A stretch of DNA of 7,352 nt from NCBI GenBank assembly GCA_041656175.1, contig JBBAEA010000158.1:1-7352 (forward strand). The letters run 5' to 3'. The notes under the pieces were generated by a model. The model had not been told where the DNA came from. It saw nothing but the letters and a program-made list of their open reading frames with translations, and made no database searches. Origin of the DNA: JBBAEA01 sp041656175. GTDB taxonomy: Bacteria; Myxococcota_A; Bradymonadia; UBA4248. The position numbers and the translations under genes are program-made. This document shows, in pieces, positions 6,501-7,352 of the stretch. The first letter of the stretch is position 1, and every line of letters starts with the position of its first letter.

Positions 6501-6887
6501 ATAGCGGTAGTGTGCCGACTGCCACTCGAGTTCCGCAACGCGGTATTGCCATTCAGCAGCTCTGGGATTGCTAGGATTTTTGCTAAGCAAGCCCTCAAAC
6601 TCGTGGATTAGCACGGCATTACGTTCTTCTACCGCTTGGAGCTGCGTGTTCACTTCATCTGTGGCCAAATCATCGATTTGGTAAGGTCGCGCTGCGGGCT
6701 CTGCGGTTGAAGAAAGTTCGACGTCATGTTTACGCTCTTTTTCGAGTTCTGCGGCCTTTCGCTGCGCATCTTCGAGTAAGCTGCGCTTCACTTCCGCCTT
6801 GCCGTCGTTATTTTGTGCCATGGCATGCAATGGCACAAAATACAAAACAGCGAGGATAATAATGAATAATAAACTGTTTTTCCGCAT
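3555..6887 (-). CDS. Large secreted tetratricopeptide-repeat protein
   Basis: The 1110-aa product is probably a periplasmic scaffold for protein complexes; its partner is unknown. From the ATG at 6887, a signal peptide (1-24) has basic MRKN, the core LLFIIILAVLYFV and a likely cleavage site after AMA. A charged helical or coiled-coil stretch follows (about 29-56). A Cys pair (C143, C147) may form a disulfide. The clearest TPRs are at about 150-285, of the type YSKAIEVYRKVLDDYPN, with further repeats near 605-675 and 735-810; the rest is helical and probably diverged repeats. The C-terminus (about 1030-1095) has a LPVPKEL...EEYLIWLEDE stretch reminiscent of long TPR proteins found with envelope or gliding-motility machinery such as GltD/AgmU, which is a weak analogy. 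There is no lipobox, so it is not a lipoprotein. The in-frame TTG at 6899 is less likely as start; the RBS is poor. Confidence 0.9.
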   Translation of the reverse strand: MRKNSLLFIIILAVLYFVPLHAMAQNNDGKAEVKRSLLEDAQRKAAELEKERKHDVELSSTAEPAARPYQIDDLATDEVNTQLQAVEERNAVLIHEFEGLLSKNPSNPRAAEWQYRVAELEWQSAHYRYLRARREWLAQQEDCKDVCAVEPVADYSKAIEVYRKVLDDYPNYERNDEVLYRLGDALIRANREKEGVAFLHRLTQSYPKAKNLDAAYLALGEFYFAQKSSGTAQAAYQKILDDFENSKFRNYARYKLAWTYLNLADEESYREAISLFKQVIELIDEEYSGPRDQDGQIDENLLSQGVVSFRNQALNDLISTYAEIPDGWLQAKAYMQKKLPYAKQIEKLEQLATILGARAKYEEEIAVYEDLLINEISPKYWRYAQAQVAAYENANMKEKAQTERLRHIAHLMPASSWSVTNADESHDLAQAHAYCARELTRMSAEELLAADALAGTEKTAALSRASRYLSDYLKSFGDSKDAYDAHFYYAYTLDELSDTALSELKRREGKQPARFRESAQTLLPEMRKAAAQYQRVIDLRESRIESQEDHSQAAANRMVFVYANILATDNPSWSLVNSAKAQNFIEEKRDSVVFDAIELTKAEEDFVNAVGQYSSLYPKDDDTPAFLWRSAELYRAKNHYNESAKRFDAIVTNFPQHRYAAVSVGSMFELYNKAKNWDKIAYWAQWLKEKQNFKHYSARELEDAAAYATDMSAAELANSGEFHSASEKLIAMQTNFANREDLYGPAIYKAANYLDQGKAYSDAKRQYEAFLNLPTQTVSSRSDAMLRLAELHVQSGNYDQALQAFQRCAQIGLSSEPNPTPALAVMHGVQLALALGKDDAAAQLLRDYLKVNNAGDWDLYELSGNYVLGERADARALITRVNSLFMLARLLKSDDLETALELLETAHTEDQTIQDRALLLKAEYALEAGDIALCKANLDAIQREKLELPIALAAQERFLRAEVAHRAFDDVQLEFPVRTLRRRIDEKAKARLAAEKLYKEAIQLRSARVSTASALRLAEMALKFRDAFKALPVPKELQSKPEEQEEYLIWLEDELIFPAEDAAAALLEYAHEITLQFGTYNQYSAKSAELLSKIQNKNYPVLKTSYELTE

Positions 6888-6916
6888 AAGAATGACCAAA
6901 GCCCTTAATTATTCGA

Positions 6917-6935
6917 CCGTTAAGCCTAGTAACGG
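6917..6935 (-). other. Hairpin in the TPR gene 5' leader
   Basis: Ccgtta (6917-6922) pairs with taacgg (6930-6935) around a seven-base loop. If the putative promoter at 6945-6972 is used, this stem is at the extreme 5' end of the TPR mRNA, where such stems can stabilise transcripts. There is no direct T-tract on either strand. Confidence 0.35.
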
Positions 6936-6944
6936 CGTACTTGA

Positions 6945-6972
6945 GTTTTAGCTCTTTTTCGGGAACCGTCCA
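6945..6972 (-). promoter_or_regulatory. Weak candidate promoter for the TPR-ctpA-rhomboid genes
   Basis: On the minus strand TGGACG (6972-6967, four of six matches to TTGACA) is followed after 16 bases by TAAAAC (6950-6945, four of six matches to TATAAT), about 58 bases upstream of the ATG at 6887. The match is modest and could be chance. Confidence 0.25.
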
Positions 6973-7014
6973 GCGCTACGCTTTATTCCACTGGCGAATG
7001 GGCGCTTTCGCTCT

Positions 7015-7352
7015 GTGCTTTTGTTGCTCCGACTTTTATCGCCGCGCTCGTTAGTTCGCCTTGGGCGCTCATCGCCGTCGTTTCTGCGCCGTGGCCGTTC
7101 ATCGCGCGATGAAAATTCGCTTGTTCTTCTATCACTACGCTCGTTAGTTCGCCTTGAGCGCTCGTCACCGTCGTTTCGGCGTCGCGGTCGTTCTTCTCGC
7201 GATGAAAATTCGCTTGTTCTTCTATCACTACGCTCGTTAGTTCGCCTTGGGCGCTCATCGCCGTCGTTTCTGCGCCGTGGCCGTTCATCGCGCGATGAAA
7301 ATTCGCTTGTTCTTCTATCACTACGCTCGTTAGTTCGCCTTGAGCGCTCATC
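7015..7352 (+). CDS. Partial Arg/Ser/Leu-rich 31-residue repeat protein, continues past right edge
   Basis: I do not recognise this product. A plus-strand frame is open from 6952 to the window end. Across the tandem array it reads repeats of RSLVRLGRSSPSFLRRGR then SSRDENSLVLLSL (31 residues). Comparing repeat 1 with repeat 2, seven of nine base changes are at third positions and synonymous in this frame (the others give Gly to Glu and Leu to Arg), which is what purifying selection on this protein would leave. In the minus-strand frame the same seven changes alter amino acids. The start is uncertain: GTG at 7015 is given here, CTG at 6991 and TTG at 7021 or 7024 are alternatives, none has a convincing Shine-Dalgarno and there is no in-frame ATG. 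It is divergent from the TPR gene. It could be the edge of a repeat protein, a decayed gene, or repeat DNA of coding origin. Confidence 0.4.
   Translation, partial: MLLLLRLLSPRSLVRLGRSSPSFLRRGRSSRDENSLVLLSLRSLVRLERSSPSFRRRGRSSRDENSLVLLSLRSLVRLGRSSPSFLRRGRSSRDENSLVLLSLRSLVRLERS
7045..7352. repeat. Tandem array, 93-bp unit, three full copies plus a partial fourth
   Basis: Units start at cgctcgttag at 7045, 7138, 7231 and 7324, an exact 93-base period. Copies 1 and 3 are identical over all 93 bases. Copy 2 differs from them at nine positions (unit positions 20, 27, 30, 41, 45, 48, 51, 57, 60), all within the middle, while its first 19 and last 33 bases are unchanged. The partial copy 4 shares the position-20 change of copy 2 but not the position-27 change. 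There are no spacers of unique sequence, so this is not a CRISPR array. A degenerate repeat end may precede copy 1 at about 7015-7044. Confidence 0.95.

Noticed and set aside
6888..6899. TTG start for the TPR gene giving 4 extra residues
   Set aside because: The ATG at 6887 gives a conventional MRKN signal-peptide N-terminus, and the TTG has no properly spaced ribosome-binding site.
6983..7351. Minus-strand ORF, 122 aa, with 31-residue repeats (MSAQGELTSVVIEEQ...)
   Set aside because: It is open and contains in-frame ATGs, but the differences between copies are mostly amino-acid changing in this frame and synonymous in the plus frame, so it is probably the shadow of the plus-strand frame.
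7045..7352. CRISPR array
   Set aside because: The 93-base units are contiguous, with no unique spacers between short repeats.

Overview
The window looks like chromosomal DNA of a Gram-negative bacterium. It carries two proteins with export signals that would work in the periplasm (an S41 processing protease and a very large tetratricopeptide-repeat protein), a rhomboid membrane protease, and one tRNA gene. The long TPR protein and the style of the CtpA suggest a deltaproteobacteria-like lineage (Myxococcota or Bdellovibrionota sense), but this is a low-confidence guess; no taxonomic marker is present.

Layout. Positions 1-640 hold no confident gene. They contain a possible 37-aa minus-strand ORF at the left edge, a strong hairpin, and a mosaic of repeats: three copies of a 15-base motif, A/T-rich tandem copies, and a long inverted repeat enclosing a perfect 16-base palindrome. 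Inside it are small minus-strand ORFs, one of 67 aa with a near-ideal Shine-Dalgarno. Next is a clean tRNA unit on the plus strand: a sigma70-like promoter (651-679), a leader hairpin, tRNA-Leu(GAG) at 722-805, and an intrinsic terminator ending at 838.

Positions 939-6887 are three minus-strand genes in one direction. In transcription order they are a 1110-aa secreted TPR protein, a CtpA-type S41 peptidase (gap about 190 bases), and a zinc-ribbon/rhomboid/TPR-like fusion protease (gap 80 bases). They could be co-transcribed, and together they suggest envelope protein assembly or quality control, with proteolysis in the periplasm and in the membrane. That joint role is inference.

The right end (7045-7352) is a tandem array with an exact 93-bp (31-codon) period that runs off the window. 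Both strands are open across it. Comparing the copies, 7 of 9 substitutions fall at third codon positions of a plus-strand frame and all 7 are synonymous there, while the same changes mostly alter amino acids in the minus frame. The plus strand is therefore the better candidate for the coding strand, giving a partial Arg/Ser/Leu-rich repeat protein divergent from the TPR gene, although no good start codon is visible.

I do not see a recognisable defence, mobile or biosynthetic system. The most unusual content is the two repeat regions that flank the ordinary genes.
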